Shown here piece after piece: positions 12,500-27,400 of a DNA stretch of 64,000 bases. The notes under the pieces were generated by a model. The model was not told the DNA's origin. It was given only the letters and a program-made list of their open reading frames with translations, and ran no database searches. Both the position numbers and the translations under genes were made by a program. This stretch comes from Callipepla californica brunnescens (taxonomy: Eukaryota; Chordata; Aves; Galliformes; Odontophoridae), in NCBI GenBank assembly GCA_023055505.1, contig JALIRH010000043.1, forward strand, positions 1,064,001 to 1,128,000, read 5' to 3'. Within the stretch, counting starts at the first letter, position 1. The number at the start of each line of letters is the position of its first letter.

Positions 12500-15400
12500 G
12501 AGAACGTTACAAAAGTAAACAATATGAGAAACTCATCAGGAGAGTAGTTTAATTTTTTTTTTAGATCTGCTTGCACCAAAATAGGTCAGAAAATTCCAGA
12601 ATTAAATGGATTTTTTTTGGATCGGGGTTTTTATTTCTCCTTCATGGACACAGGATAGACGGATGATTCATATCCCTACCCCTCACAGATTTTCCTTCTG
12701 AAACCACTCACAAGATCACAAAAGCTATGAGACATCTGGACCCCAGTGGACTTTCAGAAAAGGCTCTCAAAACACCCCAAGGCAGTTTTACCACTCACAT
12801 TTGGGGTAGAATTATTGAGTTGTCTTCCAATTCCAAAGAGGGGCTAGTACACCATTTTCAGTAAGGGCCCCTGAAACTGGACCAGTCCTTAGAGGCTGAT
12901 ATTCTCGTTTCCCCCCACCCAGGCTTGTCTAAAGGAAGGATGCAGTGCAGAGGTGACAGACTGAAGGGAAGGGAGACTGTGCTGCTTCTTGTCTGTGAAA
13001 GAATGAGTCTCAGTCCAGCACTTTCCCTCAGTCAGTCTAAACCCAGCACTTTCCATCAGAAGACACAGAGCAGATTGAGAAATCCATCCAGAGCAGCCAA
13101 AGAAAATTCACCCCCAAAAAGTCTTAAAGCTCCTACATGAAGGAAACTGCAAGCTAACCCATGACCTGTAAAAGGCTGGTCTGTAGTGCAGTGAAATTCT
13201 TGATCACACATTCTCACTGTTTGATTATGAAATCTATTAGTACGTATCATCCACAATCCTTGGGGACACCACAGACAGGAAAGCCCCACAAAACAGTAGT
13301 TCAGTCTTTAAAGTGTCATAGAAGCAGAAAATTTGGATATTTACAGAAGGCTTTTGTCCTCCTTTTGGCCTCAGACCTCCCGTATGCAGGAAGAACTTTC
13401 CATCCCTGTGGCCATGCACAATACTTGAAGGTAACCGCGTGCAGTCCTGCAGGCAGTAATGAGCATGCACGTTCAATGCAGTATGCAAACAAGGGTTAGT
13501 TTTATATTACAGGAATGCTGCAGCAAACAGATTTTACATTTTCTCACACCGAGTACATTTATACTAAACATTCAATTAGTTTGCCTACGTTCCCTAGGTG
13601 GTGTTTGTGTGATTCTGCTTGCCTGGAGCATGCCACCTCATGTTGTGCACAGCAAGTGACTTTCTGTTGTGAACCCAAAGGTAAAACCAACCACGTAGGT
13701 TTGCTTCTTGTGGTAAGTGGAAAGAAAAAAGGAACCATTCAATACAAGGCAAATAAAATATGAATACATTTTCTGCTGTCCAAGTGAAGTATTACTTGAT
13801 GGTTTCATGACACAGAACCAAACAAACCTGCACACAAAAAAACTTAAAACTCAGACACCTAATAAAAACGTTGCTTGAAAGCCCATAACCTAGATAACTG
13901 GATACTTCTATGTTTCGAAGCTTTCAGAGGCCAAAAAAAAGGAAATCAGTTTTTCAGAAGAGATAGTGGGCTGCCTAGAAACAACCACTTTTGAGGCCAC
14001 GTGAAGTTGGCTTGTAAAACAATGTGACCCCCAGCCAGCAAGGGAGCAGCATGTGCATCCAGGAAGAGCTGTGGGAGACTGTCAAGAGGAGTCATGATTC
14101 TTCTGCACAGAGCTCAGCTTTTTTCCAACGCTTTCAGCTGCTTAGAATCACAAACCTCGCTGCAATACTCTAAACTGGTGATCATGTTACAAGTAAAATT
14201 CACAAATTTTAAATTATGCCTTTCATTTAGCATTCCAACTAACTCATCAAAGCCATAATGCAGAGAAGTTTGATTGTTTTCTTTGGTTTTGCTGTGGACT
14301 GAAGAAATTCAAATAACTGGCAGAAGAAGAAAGCTGTCAAACTCTTCAAGTTTGTGAAAGACAAATGGTAAAAAGAGAACCTCACTCCTCCAAATACCTT
14401 GTATGGATTTAAAACATTAAGAGCTACCAGCAGCTGATGCTGGATCTCTTCATAGGGAAGCGAAAGAGATAAGTTCAGCGACATGGGCAATCTGAGAGCT
14501 CATCACCATCTGTTTTCCCTTCCAAAAGTCACCAATAATTAATTTATTAGTGGAGATTGGTGAGTAAACTGACCACACGAAGCATGTTACTTCTTTGTGA
14601 CTTTGCTGATGTGTTACAGCACAAGACAAAAACTGCATGCACTTAGAAGCTGCAAGTTCTCAAACTCAGTGATGTCAGGAATATTCCTTGCTGAGAAATG
14701 ACATCCATTTCCCACAGCAACAATTAGTGTGGGACAGTATGGTGACAAAACAGTGCTTTTTGATAACTTACTCTAAACTGAATGAACCAAGGCATATATT
14801 TATATTTCTCTATTAAAAATGATGTCTTCTACCTATGAAGGCAGCAATCAGTGTATCTTTACGTTCTAGAAACCAAAGTCACTTTATTCTGCAGCAGATT
14901 CTGGGATCTTTTCACTGACAGTGGTAAAATAACTGCACAGAGAAAGATGCAGCTAGTTTCTTCACAGCTTTCTGAAGTTGACCAAGACATGGTGTCTCCA
15001 CAAAATGAGGTCATTCCTACCCTTGTTTTCCTTGGACTCATTCTCCATCTTTCTAAATTCAGATCTAAGTGTTAGAACTCCCATAAATCATTGCTCTACC
15101 GCAGCTTAAACACACAGTGGTAGATCAAAAAGTGTTCAGTCATGTTGTGATTAATTCTGGGTACCCTGTTTAAAAAGGGCAAATTAAGGAGTAAGTGATA
15201 TACTTGAACTTCTTGTTATTATCTGATGGGGAAACACCTTCCAGATTTTTCAATAACATTTTTTAAGTATTGCTGATAAAAACAGATTAATAAAATTGAG
15301 CAGTAGATAGTGTTTATTTTTGGCTTTGGCATAACAGTAGTTTTGCACTCTGCAGTGCCAGGTTAGTTATACGTTTTTCCCTGACTGGAGTTGACATCAC

Positions 15401-18400
15401 AAATGAAACTAGCACACAAACAAACAACAAAAAGAAAAGCTCATGCTAGTTTAAAGTTTAAATATTTTCCATCTCTGTGTTTTTAACTAGTGTTTGCCAA
15501 GCAAAGAACAAAAGTCAGAAGGAAAAAGTTATTTTTCAGCCTTAAGGTCAAGTTCTAAAAATAAGTGAAAAACACCTCCACTCTCCAAATAGAATGCTAA
15601 GTGTTTTACAGTGGTTCTTATACATTAATGGCCACAAGAAACAAAATTATTCTAGAAGATAACCAGTAAGGATTACAAAATAGTCATAATTTTTATTAAA
15701 TGCCACCATGAATAACCCATCAATGCCACGGAAGATACATTCCCTGTTGTGCTCAACTATGAGATTACAAATGAAGCTGAACCAACCTGACAAGTTTGTT
15801 CAATGCTTATTTCTGTTTCACTCATGCATGGATCAGTAGCAAGCCCTACGTTAGAACTTTTCAGCATCTACTTATTCTGAATGCTACAGATGAACGTTTG
15901 CAAATTCTAAAGGCAGACACTGTGGAAAGGACTGGACAGGGAAGCTGGATGCCCAGCAGTGAGCAGAACCATCAGCCTTGTCCTACCTTTCTGCCGAGCG
16001 TTTCCAGCCAAAACAAACTTCCATCTTCAGAAATCTGCAAAACATGATTTCACAGCTTGATTATGTACAAATACTCATTTCATCTGTTGCTAAAACACAA
16101 TCTCAACAAACAGGATTCCTAAATGATTTATGCTTAGGACTATTTGAGGCCCCAAAGGTGACAAAGTTTAGGTAGGAACTAAGTAATGTAAATAACAACA
16201 CCAGTGCTTCAGGAAAGGCAGATTCATCATCTGACATCAACATCTACACTGAATCAAATATTGTAAGAAAACTCCATCAGTCAATACACAATAACAGCCT
16301 CACCTCCTCTCCACATGGCTCATTCATTGTAAGATGCAATAATCCATTCAAGGTCGTGCTCTGTTACTTGTTTGAAGAGTTACAGCTTGCTAAAATCTGG
16401 TTTATGTCTCTTGAATTTAAATCTGCAGGATACTGAAGGTCACTGAAGACCTTTTATAAGTACTTTTAATGTTTCTTTCAATTAATCAATAGCAAACTGC
16501 AATGACAGAGAACAAAACTTGCAAAAATATAATAAATGGCCTTGGCTCCATCGTGCACTATGTTAACTTTATCATTAATTCTTCTTGTTTTCTACTCTGC
16601 TAATGGAATTTGAGTAAAGTCATTTATATGAGCTAAAAAAATGTTACACAATCCACTGTGGCTATAAGCAGGATGACATAACACTGGCCACAACTGCAGC
16701 ATCAAATCAATTAGCACACTGTGACAGGGAATCCTCCTGAGAGGAAGTTACTGCATTACAGTACAGAAAGTGAGGCCATCCTTGAAGCAAAATTACAGTT
16801 CAGGAGGGTCAACTTTCCTGCTTATTCCTGCAACACTATCAGGAATTTGATTACTTTTATCCTTTCTGCGTATGAAAATCTGACTTCTAAGGGGACATCG
16901 GTTTTTCCCTGAACAATTGCTTAGAGCTTTAGAATGTGAGAAAACATCAGGGTCAAAAAATAGCTGCAAAATGGTTTATGAAAAAAAGCTGCAGAGATGA
17001 CTTCCCGCATCTGAGGGAGGGCTCCCACACATCAGGCAGACGAGCTGAGAACACAGTCAAACTCTCTGTTTTATCCTTAACTCTTAGTCCTCAACCAACA
17101 CTAGTGACAGAACCAGCATGGTCTGATTCGAGGTTTTCCACTATTTCTGCTCTCAAATAGACAGGACAACAAATGCTTCAGTCTTCATTGCCACGATACT
17201 CTTCTGAGGAAGACTGCTGCAGTACCTGGCTACTAGTAGCTTTGTCTGAGGACTCACCAGAAACAAAAGGGGACAAGGCCAGTGACAGGACTGGTGAAAA
17301 ATCTATACAGTAGGTCTGAGGTCTATGTGAAGAAAGGCTGAAATACGAGATCTTGAATACAAAATCACCGAGCATAGATCTTAATTGAAAATATGATCCA
17401 GAACGTTGTCATCCGTAGACGGATCGTAGCACCATCAGATATTCTCCACTCCTGTGTCTCACACTGATAATCCCCTTCCAAAATACGTCAGACATGGTGT
17501 CAGCACAGTGCTGTCTGAAAAGAACGAAACACCTGGAACTAAAACACCCTTTACAAAACCGAGGGCAGGAGGCCAGGCAAAGTGCTTTTGTAAGCCCACA
17601 GATTTCATACTGGCCCTCGTCTGGCTTCATTCCACCTCTCATTTAAGCCTGCTGGACACAAACTCCAACAGATCAGAAGGGCAATGGGCTGAAAAGCAGT
17701 GGCACGTCCAGGTCGAGAAGAGCTGTGTCCCATCTTTCCCTTCTCCAGCAGCTCGCTGTAACGAGGCTTACAGATGGGGGTGTAAAATGCTGCCAGAGCT
17801 CCTTCTCCTCACCACCACCCTGCTCAAAACTATTCCCCAGCATATGTTGTAATCATGCACCCAGGAGGGCTGTTAAAACCTTACAGGAAACATCTCACAT
17901 TTTTTCCTTTACTATTCATGCCATTTTCTATTATAGACAATAAAGACTTCTAACACTGGATTAAGCTCATTTGCAACAATGAGCTACTATTGCTCCAAGA
18001 GCCAGTGGGAGCTCAGACTCATTGAGGGAACTGGGAATAATTAACTCAATTGTACTGGAAAAAAAAAAAAGAGGAGAAGACTGAAGGCTGTTTTGACCAA
18101 GGGAGATGCAAACTGATGCGATGGTTAAGCCATCATGTCTTGCTGGAAATTATTGTTGGGAGTATCATTAATGCTTGGAGTATGCAGCTCTTGCAGTAAA
18201 ACTCTTTTGGCCCTGGTCTCCCTTTTTGGATTTTGCTACTAAAAGACACCTCCCAGAGTCATAATGACAATAACACAGTTTTCCTGATTGCTTTCACTCG
18301 TTGCTCAGTATGCACTAAGTCACTTCCAAAACCTCTCAGGGATGGCAAACCTTAAAAACAAAAGCTCTTGTAAGCAGGCTGGTTTTTCCTTTCCCCTAAA

Positions 18401-21400
18401 TGATGTATATAATCCATGTCCCTGCTCAAATCTTCCTATTGTGTAATCCAGGGGTCTCCAGCTATAGTGTAAACAGGAATTGTCTCATTACTGAGGGGAC
18501 TGGAAGTGCTCAGGGCTCTGAGATCACACATGTAGGTGGGCAGACAGCACGTACACTTTTTAATAGCCCGGGGACCTGTCCTAGGGAGCAATGACTTGCT
18601 TTTGATCACCTACCAAAACTTACTAACTCAAAAGAAACCTCTGGCATTGACCCCTCCACAGGCAGAATACTCAACAAGAGGGGCCCTGGAACTCTACCTT
18701 GATATCCTGCTAGAGCTGTCTACACGTGATTAGTTCAGTAGCTACACATAAATGCACATACTCTGTACGAATAATGCTATTTCTGTATCATATGCACAAG
18801 AATTACATAGAGGGAGAATTTGCTGTCCTCAGATCACTGCCTCTTAGCCACAGGTTGGCACACACCGTTATCCCTCTGCCATGCAGCTTCAAAAAAAGAT
18901 CAAGTTTCCATCGTGCCTTTCAGCAAGGAAGATCCCAAAGAACTTGACAGCTTATTCATACCTAATACCACCAGAACATAGACACCTTTGGGACAGTGAG
19001 CACTGCCAAATATATAACAGAGTGCAGAACAGCAGAAAAAAAAAAAAAAAGAGAAACATTTGGCTTGGGACTCCAGAGAAAACCACGCTTTTCAGAGAGA
19101 GAGCCAAGGAATGGTTAGCATCCGTTCACAGGAGACAGAGCTGTGCTTTCTGTGGTCTCATCCCAAAGATCCACAGCGAAAATGTGAACTTCACAGTTTA
19201 TTCTACCTCAGAAGTATGAAGTGGTAAGTTACCTTTTCCAGCACGCTGGACCCACTGACTGCACACCACAAAGCTGTCCTTTCTGCGGACATCTCAAGGG
19301 AACATCAAAAAAAAGTCCACGCCAGAAGTTATATTAAGCAAACCCGTTCAAGCCTTCTGGATACAGGCAGTAAAAAGTTGTAGCTTTTTACTAAGTGTTG
19401 ATTCAAGATTAATGATAGCTCTCTTGACACTTCCACTTTCACTGACTGCAACAGGGGCCATTTTTGCTTCTCATTTGCTTACTTTCATATAACCTCTCCA
19501 TAGCAATTAGTTCTACTATTTACATTAAAAAAAAAAACCAAGAACAAACCTCCCTCCACACACACAAATAACACCAAAAACCAGAAGGATGATATCCAGT
19601 GTGATTTAACAGCTGGAAATAAGCAGAAGCAGTACCAAGCAGTCAGGTCTTTTTGGGACACCGGTGCTTAAAAGCCCACTGTTATGGTACCCTGTAAAAA
19701 TACAATCTGCAGTCAATCAGCTCTTGCAAGAAATATAAACTTTTTCAGCTGTGAAAATTAAGTTATATTGCACAGAGGAAGAAAGAGTAGTCACACAGGA
19801 TTAATTGAATCACCCATTCATCTTCACTGACGATGGGGATGCTGAAAGCATCAGCTCAGAAGCTTGAGCACTGCTTCCTCCAAAGTTAATTCTTCAAAAT
19901 ATTGGCTGGTTCAGAGAAAGGGGAGAAAGAAGTTGATCACTAAACATAACACTCCTTGTCTCAGGAGGCAGCTGCACATTCAAGTTCAGTTTTATTATGA
20001 GGAGCTTCATGCTTGCATGCAGAAATCTGCCCTTTTCTTACACAAGAGCAGTGAGGAAAAAACAGCCATTATAAATTATAGTAAAAAGTCTTCAGGTGTA
20101 AGTGCTTCCTTCAGTTGCCAAGGAATCGATGTGAATGTGAGACGTGTGAAGGACACGAAGAATAGAGAGATAAGAAGAACCAGATTGCCAAGGCTGTACT
20201 CTAAAGCGGCCTCTTTATCTGTATGGAAAAATGTGAATCTTTAATATCAAGAAAGAATATGTGGTTATCATTATAGCAATGAAAAAAAAAAGTAAACCTT
20301 TTCCTCTTATGGTGGTAAAGCAGAACACTGTTTCTCAATCTTTTTTGCTTACACCTCACTTCAACTGATTAAGTACTTCTGTTAGATTTTGAACAAAGAC
20401 GAATGAATCTTCTCCCTGGAAGCTGCCTTTTATGCCCTCATTGTCTGTACCCAAAATCTTGACCACAAAACAACGCCAGCTCCTCAAGGACAAGCAGAGG
20501 ATGACAAACCTGGTGTCTTCTAGGCAGAGCCCATTGCATCACAAGGCAGAACATTCCCCACTCTGCAGTCCCAGCTTCCAGCACCTGCCTGAGGCTTTCT
20601 GTCAGCGATAATTACAGCTGTCATACGTGTGAATAGACAAAGATGTTCACAAAGCCCACGCTCCGGGGGTGGGGGAGGACAGGTATCGTCCTCAGGAGCA
20701 GGATCACTTTGTCTCCCTCAAAAGAGAGATCTCATACAATACGAAGATGAATTTTCAAACACAAATAGTAGCACAGATCCAGGCAGCTGAGCCCTCATTC
20801 ACATCTGGTTAGATAACAGTGTTAAACACTCAGCTGTTCTCATGCAGAGGTTTCTCCCTGCTCACACCTGGAAGCACACAGGTATGACTTAAGAATGTGA
20901 TCCAAGCTGCAGCTTTCTCAGTGCCGAAGGGAATGCCTGCGTTACCTTGTTCAGGAAGTCATTAGCAGGTGCAAGTCAAGAGGATCAATTCAAGAAGCCT
21001 ATTAGCCTTGAAGTGAAAAGTTTGTGAAACCCCTTGTTTCATCATTGCCACTGACTGTGGAGGCAATCAGCTGGTAAACACGTGCTTTCCCTGCTGTGCT
21101 ACAGCATCAGTCCATCTCAGCACAGATCTCTTTCCACGTGCCCATTCTTCCTTCATAAGCATTGAGACATTACAGATTACTGGCTTCATTTGAAAGCTGT
21201 GCTCCTTTGTACATCATTTATAAACTCAGAGGAAAATTCAACATCATTCAGACTATGGTTTATTTTCACCCCTAGAGAAATGGAAAAATGGCATCCGTGT
21301 ACACAGGCTTAAAAAGCAGTGGGAAGCTCTCCAGAAAGATGGAGCCTGGAGAATAATCCAAACCTCCTGAGTCTTCAAGAAAATATCAGGCCAGAAATCT

Positions 21401-24400
21401 CACAGGAATGAACTGGCTCTGGAGATTTCTGGCAATTCCCTTTGCCGACCCCACCCAAATCTGAAAAACAGCCACAAAAGCAAAATCAATCTTTTGCACA
21501 ATATTTTTCAGTATCGAGATCTGGGTAAAGATTCAGAGTTAAGTCCTTGCTTCATTAAAACTGCTTTCTCCATCCAAAGGCTGCACGGACACAGATAGCA
21601 TCTAATTACAATAGTCACAAAGTTTCTCTAATTTTAATTCCACATGGAAACCAAAAGTTTGATCCGCTGTATTTTTGCAATGCTTCCCTCAATAAAGGCC
21701 AATTGCTTTTGGCCAGCACAGCACCCAGTTTCTTCCATTAACCTTTATTCAAGCCAAAGTGCTTTGGGTGTAAGCAACGTTGAGTTCCTGAGACAATGAT
21801 GGCCAGAGAAATACCTATCATGAGAGTGGAATCTGAGAGCTCTCCCTAAACTCCAGCTGCCTCGTCTCTCCTTGACACTGCTTCAGTCTTTGAATGCTTT
21901 CTGCACAAACCATTATACTGTTCAACACTTCTTCCAGGAAAGTGCATACAATTCCAGGAACCCTGCGCCTCAGGTGAATAAACAGCGATCACAAAAGCAA
22001 CTTTCAACTGGCAAGGCAGGACACAACGTTGGAACCGTGGGTTTCTATACACAAATGCTGTAAAGGCCACTGTGAAGGCCAATGCTCCCAAGGAAATCAA
22101 ATGTCAATGCATGGTTTGGAGAGGAGATCTTCTGGAAAGGGAGCAACGAACATGTCTAACCCTGAATACTCAGCAAAATCTGATCTCACTGCCTGAGATC
22201 ATTTGCTGGCTTCAGGTCACATCTGGGAGTTACTCCTAACACAGCGAGAAATTGTTCTAAGGAGATCCAAGTTGCACTTCTAACTGGAGCCATGTAGTCC
22301 TGCAGGTGCCCCTTCCCTTTCTTTTTTTTTCAGATGAGGTTTGTCGTGGCCTCTGTTGGAACATGGAATGAGTGATACAAAGAGGGAAAAGAGGAGTGAG
22401 GCACAGGGAGCCTCCTAAGAAGCTGAGCAGGCCTCCAGCTATTCACAGATGAACAGAATGAATCTATGAATCTATAAGAATCAAAACTATACAAACATAA
22501 CAGCAAAGGGTTAATCCCTGTACCTTAGCTTGATCCTTCAGTTCAGGCCACAGGTCCATAATGGGTCATTCCATAAAGAAAAAACCCACAATAACACTTT
22601 TATATGATTTATCTCATGTCTTCTCATGTCCATCATGAATAATATCTCTTGTTTCACCTCAGCCTTTCTGCTTCCTCAGTAGAGAGGAGGAGGATGCAGG
22701 GTAGAACTGGGCTTAAGTTCCAAAAGAACAAACAGTTTAAGATCAGTGTGAGATCGCAGCGATTATTCACACTCTTCCAGTGCTCCAGCTAGCCCAAGAT
22801 TTGGCTTCTTAATCAAAGACTCATAAACTGATCTTAATTAGACAATACACGACTAAAATTGTAATAGCTTCCTCCATTCCATCTCCTTGTAAGCCTTCAC
22901 AATCACAGAAAATACCGTGTTATTTATTCTGCCACTCCTCAGGATCATTCCAATACGGTTTTTTGCACTTGACCTTAACCTTACACGCTTTGGACTTTCC
23001 ACAAGACTTTTATTATACCATGCAACTTCTCCTGCTGCACAAATTCTTCTGCATTTTGGCTAGTGGCCTTGCATTGCTCCTGATCCAAAGAAGTTCACTG
23101 CCCGATGTTTAATATTACTTTTTGTTCAAATGACATCATTACCGAAGTGCTACTTAGAATTACTGCTTTGCAGACCTTCAGATCCTTTTTGCAATAATTT
23201 CTTCCAGTAAAGTCATATAATAACCTGCAGCCAAGAAAGTGGCCTAATATGTCAGTATCTTGTCTGAGACTGGAATTCCACTTGCTTGCCAGCAAGCTTC
23301 CCAGAGCACCTTTGCTCAGTCTTCATACTATAGCTGAAATAAAGGCATAGGATTTCATTTTTCTTAATAACATTTGCTAACAAGTGCATACAATGTTTCT
23401 GTGCCTTGGGTTTCTTCCATATGACATAAGACTCATGGATTTCTGGACCAAAACTGAAAAACAGTTTGAAAACTTCTGTTTGATCATAAATTAAGTCTGG
23501 TAATTCATTTTTAGTAAAAACAGACCCAGTTCACAGTTTCCAGACTCTGTGATGGGTTCAAAGGGTTGCCATGAACCTTGCTCAGGGTCCAGGAATTCAA
23601 GCAAATTTCACTTCCATTTTAGATTCTCCATCATGAATCTCAGATGGCACCACTTGATAACTGCCGGTCTGCACCGGAGGGAGCGGGCTGGGAGGACTCC
23701 TTCTATCTTTTTTTCATAGCACTTCCAGAACCTTTCCATTCATTCTTTGTCACACTGGCTGCCCTTCACACAGGAGGCAGAGCGAAGCCAAAATCAAAGG
23801 TTAGCCATTTGGAAGCGTTGTTGGAAGCCTACTAGAGGGCAGGCTGGATTAGGCCCAGAGAAGGTCCTAAGGTGTTGCCATCAGGGTGCGGATGCTCCCG
23901 AGGCATTCCAGTGGGTCTTAAATCAGCCAGTGTGAGGAAGTCCCAGCAACCAGCACCAGGCTGGGGTGGGAAAATGGCTCTTCCTCTTCCCTGGCTTAGC
24001 AACTGAGGAGCAGGCTATGAAGCTGCAGTGAAAAAGGCAAAAGCAGTATGGGCAGGCAAAGGATCTATAGGAAACACACCACATCATCAATCTGATACTT
24101 GGAAACTCTTTTTTCTAGCAAATAGGGGCAAATCCAGTTAAGCCCACTGCGTTTAGGAAGCAGATAGTATAATAAATGAAATGATTCACTCTCTGGAGTA
24201 CTGTTAAAACCTGGGACCCCAGCAGCCTCTTGATCTGTTCATATACTGTTTGACAGAATTCCACCAGCGGCCTGGGTACATTTCCAAGGAACTCATGAGT
24301 TCTGGGAAGGCATTGCACACTACACTGTAACCATTCATGACCTGTGTTCAGTGCTGGCTTGGTTCCTCCTCAAACCCACAAGATGCTGCAAGGAAAACAT

Positions 24401-27400
24401 TCTTTCCACTTCAAGTAAGCTTCTCCATCCTGAAACCAGTCTGGTTCAGCACCCAACCTCTTTTTGCCCTGTACTCACCCCAAAACATCAGAAATACAAG
24501 GCTTCTAATGGAAGGACATCACGGGAAGACTTCTGCAACCCCTAATATATTTAGTCTTCCTCAATTCTAGATATTTTTTTTTTCTTTTTCAGGTGAGCAA
24601 GAAAGGAGTAGCAGCTGTTTGTATTACTTGTCCTACCTATAGCTGCTACAACAGGATGAGTTTTGTACTTGCTGTTTCCTGAACCTTTGATATTTGTGAT
24701 GCAAAGATAAGGTCCTGTTGTCAAAGTTCACATTTCACATCAAAAAGAGCTGAGATGTCTGTGAGAATGTGTTAATCCTTGGGAGCTGGAGAGCAGAAAA
24801 CTAAATGGCTGTTATTTCATGACAAGGACTATTTCAGATGCAGGTGTTCAGGCCAACAGGAATCTGAACCACTCATATTAAATCATGCAGCCACATTATG
24901 TGGCTAAACACATGTTCTTGCACGTATAACCTTCAGAGAAATTTAGACACACTCCCTCCCGCAACAAAGCCCAAAGGGCAACACACCTAATTATTGGATT
25001 ACTTACGTTATTTCATTTTTAAGACAAATGCCAAATTAACAGACTTTTCCCACAGCAGAAAGAAGGTTTAGCTTGGAAGGATTTACTTTACATGTAGAGA
25101 ATGCAAGTAAGTTATTCACTTAAAGAACTGCAGAAGAAAAAGACAAGACAAAAAACCAAACCAAAGCAAACAAACAAACAAAAAAAACCCCAAACTTTTT
25201 CAAATTATTTGTCCTCTTAATATACTCTTTACAAAAAACAGCCTCAGATTCAACTCCATGAAAGATACCTTTGACAAAAGATAAAAAAAAGAAAAAAGGT
25301 CTGTAAAGCAGTAACGCATCGAGAAGCAAGCAAGCTGTTACCACATCAGAAATCACACTGCTAAAACCTACAGTATTTATAAACTTAAACGAGACACTGG
25401 GGATAACCTGAAAAGTCACCACTCTTCTATTTTCTCCACTAAAACACACCAGATTCAAGCACATCAAAACTCGTTGTGAAGTACTGGATTTTACATTATA
25501 CCAAAATAACCTCAGTGCTTCTCCATCTGCCCAGGATAACTGCCAGGAATTAAAACAAAGAAACATGTACACTCTTTGTAGTTAATCAAGAGGTTCAAAA
25601 TTTGTTTTTAAGCTGAGATACAACAACATCTGGTTTGATGAAATCTCACTTCAAGAAACGATGATGCCCCTTTAGAAACAGAATATTTTTAATGAGTCTG
25701 CTTCTTCCAGAACTCCTACAAGAGGCAAACTTAATAAGCAACTCTCAAATATCTTCAGGAATATATCTCCTATTTCCAGCTATTTTCCTTGGGTTTTAAA
25801 AACCATGCCTTTTTGCTAGCAATCTGACATCTGTGGCCAGTTAAAGAGAAGTAGCTCATTTGACCTCGTACTTCTGCAAGGAAAAACTGCAAAAAAAAAA
25901 CAACCCACCCAGAAGCTCTGTTCCTAAAAGATGTCTCCCCTACATACGTTCACTGAACTCAGATTCAGTGTTAACGTGGCATTGTTTAGGATGACTGCAC
26001 ACTTCAGCTATTTACAAGGAACATGAGGTAAAAGGGATTTGAATACATTCTGTGGAGAAGGATTTCCAATTTTCTACTGAGCTGAAGGATTTTTAAGTAG
26101 TACTTCAACATCAAATTACATTTTCATGGTTTATTAGCTTTTTACTATCCAATTAGCTTAGGCAGAGAAGGAAAACTGGTTTGTAGCACAGAGTTTATAG
26201 CTAGATTCATTTACTGGCTTTAACATACTGCCATTATCTTTTTATGTCACTCATCACCTTAATATCTCAGTATCTTCTTCATTCGAGATCACTGAAGAAA
26301 TGTCAAGATCTTCTCCTTTTCCCTCATTGCTTTGATCTACTCATCCAGTCTGCTTCAGGAATATTTTCTGTAGCCACAGCGCAGCTGAACCTGCAAACAA
26401 ATCAGCCCAAACAGAAACATTACACAGTTTGCTGAAGGATAAAAGTATTCAGATTCCACTGGCAATGAGCGATAGCCCTTTTCAATATCACGGTATTTGT
26501 ACTCTTGAAATCAAAGCTGGGTTGCATTTGCTGGTGCACTTAGATTTCTGGCACCTCAGAGAAATTTCTACATTTACACAATAATACTTTCTCTGACGTG
26601 CTTTCAGCTTATGAAAGCATTCTGTGGATTAAAGGGCTTTAAAAAAAAAGACTGTTCAATCTAGTATCACTTGACAGAGATCTTTTAATGTGATGTTAAA
26701 ATACTTGTTATACAAATTTAAGCATTAAGGACTAAAGTTCATAAAATCATAATAAACATAATTAGGAAAAAATAATCTGTCTTGTTCTGAACAGCCCTTT
26801 CTTCCAGTACTATGCTCAGATGAAGCCACATGCCCAACTAGTTATGCCTCTGTCTCATAATGGCTGAAGTAAAGCTTTACTGACATCAGGCATTAATAGG
26901 ATGCAGATCCTTAAATACACATGTGCATTACTTTCAATCTAGTGCGTGCTAGGACTGTGCTTTCTAATTCCACAATAGTCCAATAAATCCTTCAACATTT
27001 ACTTAAAAGGTTTTTATGGTCCTCTTGTTTCATGAAGGCATTTATATGAGCTCTGATCCTAGGACGTGTGCATCATCACCCATTCACTCGTGAAAATTAA
27101 ATAGAAATAAACAAAAATAGCTCCATAACCTTGTTGCCCATATGCCCACTAAATGCTGCAGTGTTTGTTGGTCCAACAGCTAGAGATGGAAGGAAAACAC
27201 AGCCAGCACAACCACACCCTGTCCCAACACTGCTGCAGACATTCCAGCAAGAAAACAGCGAGGAAAGATTATGGAGTTCTGGGAAAAGATCCATTTTAGC
27301 TATTAATGCTTATTAACACATTTTCTAAGGTCTACAAAGCTTTGAAAGATTATCAGGGACGGAGGAAACTACAGAAATGTTATGATCACAGCAGATCCTT

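Noticed and set aside
25120..25572. 150-codon minus-strand hydrophobic ORF in the COMP-UPF1 spacer
   Set aside because: Its Phe/Leu/Val richness comes from A-rich plus-strand sequence read backwards. No repeated or conserved motif is present.
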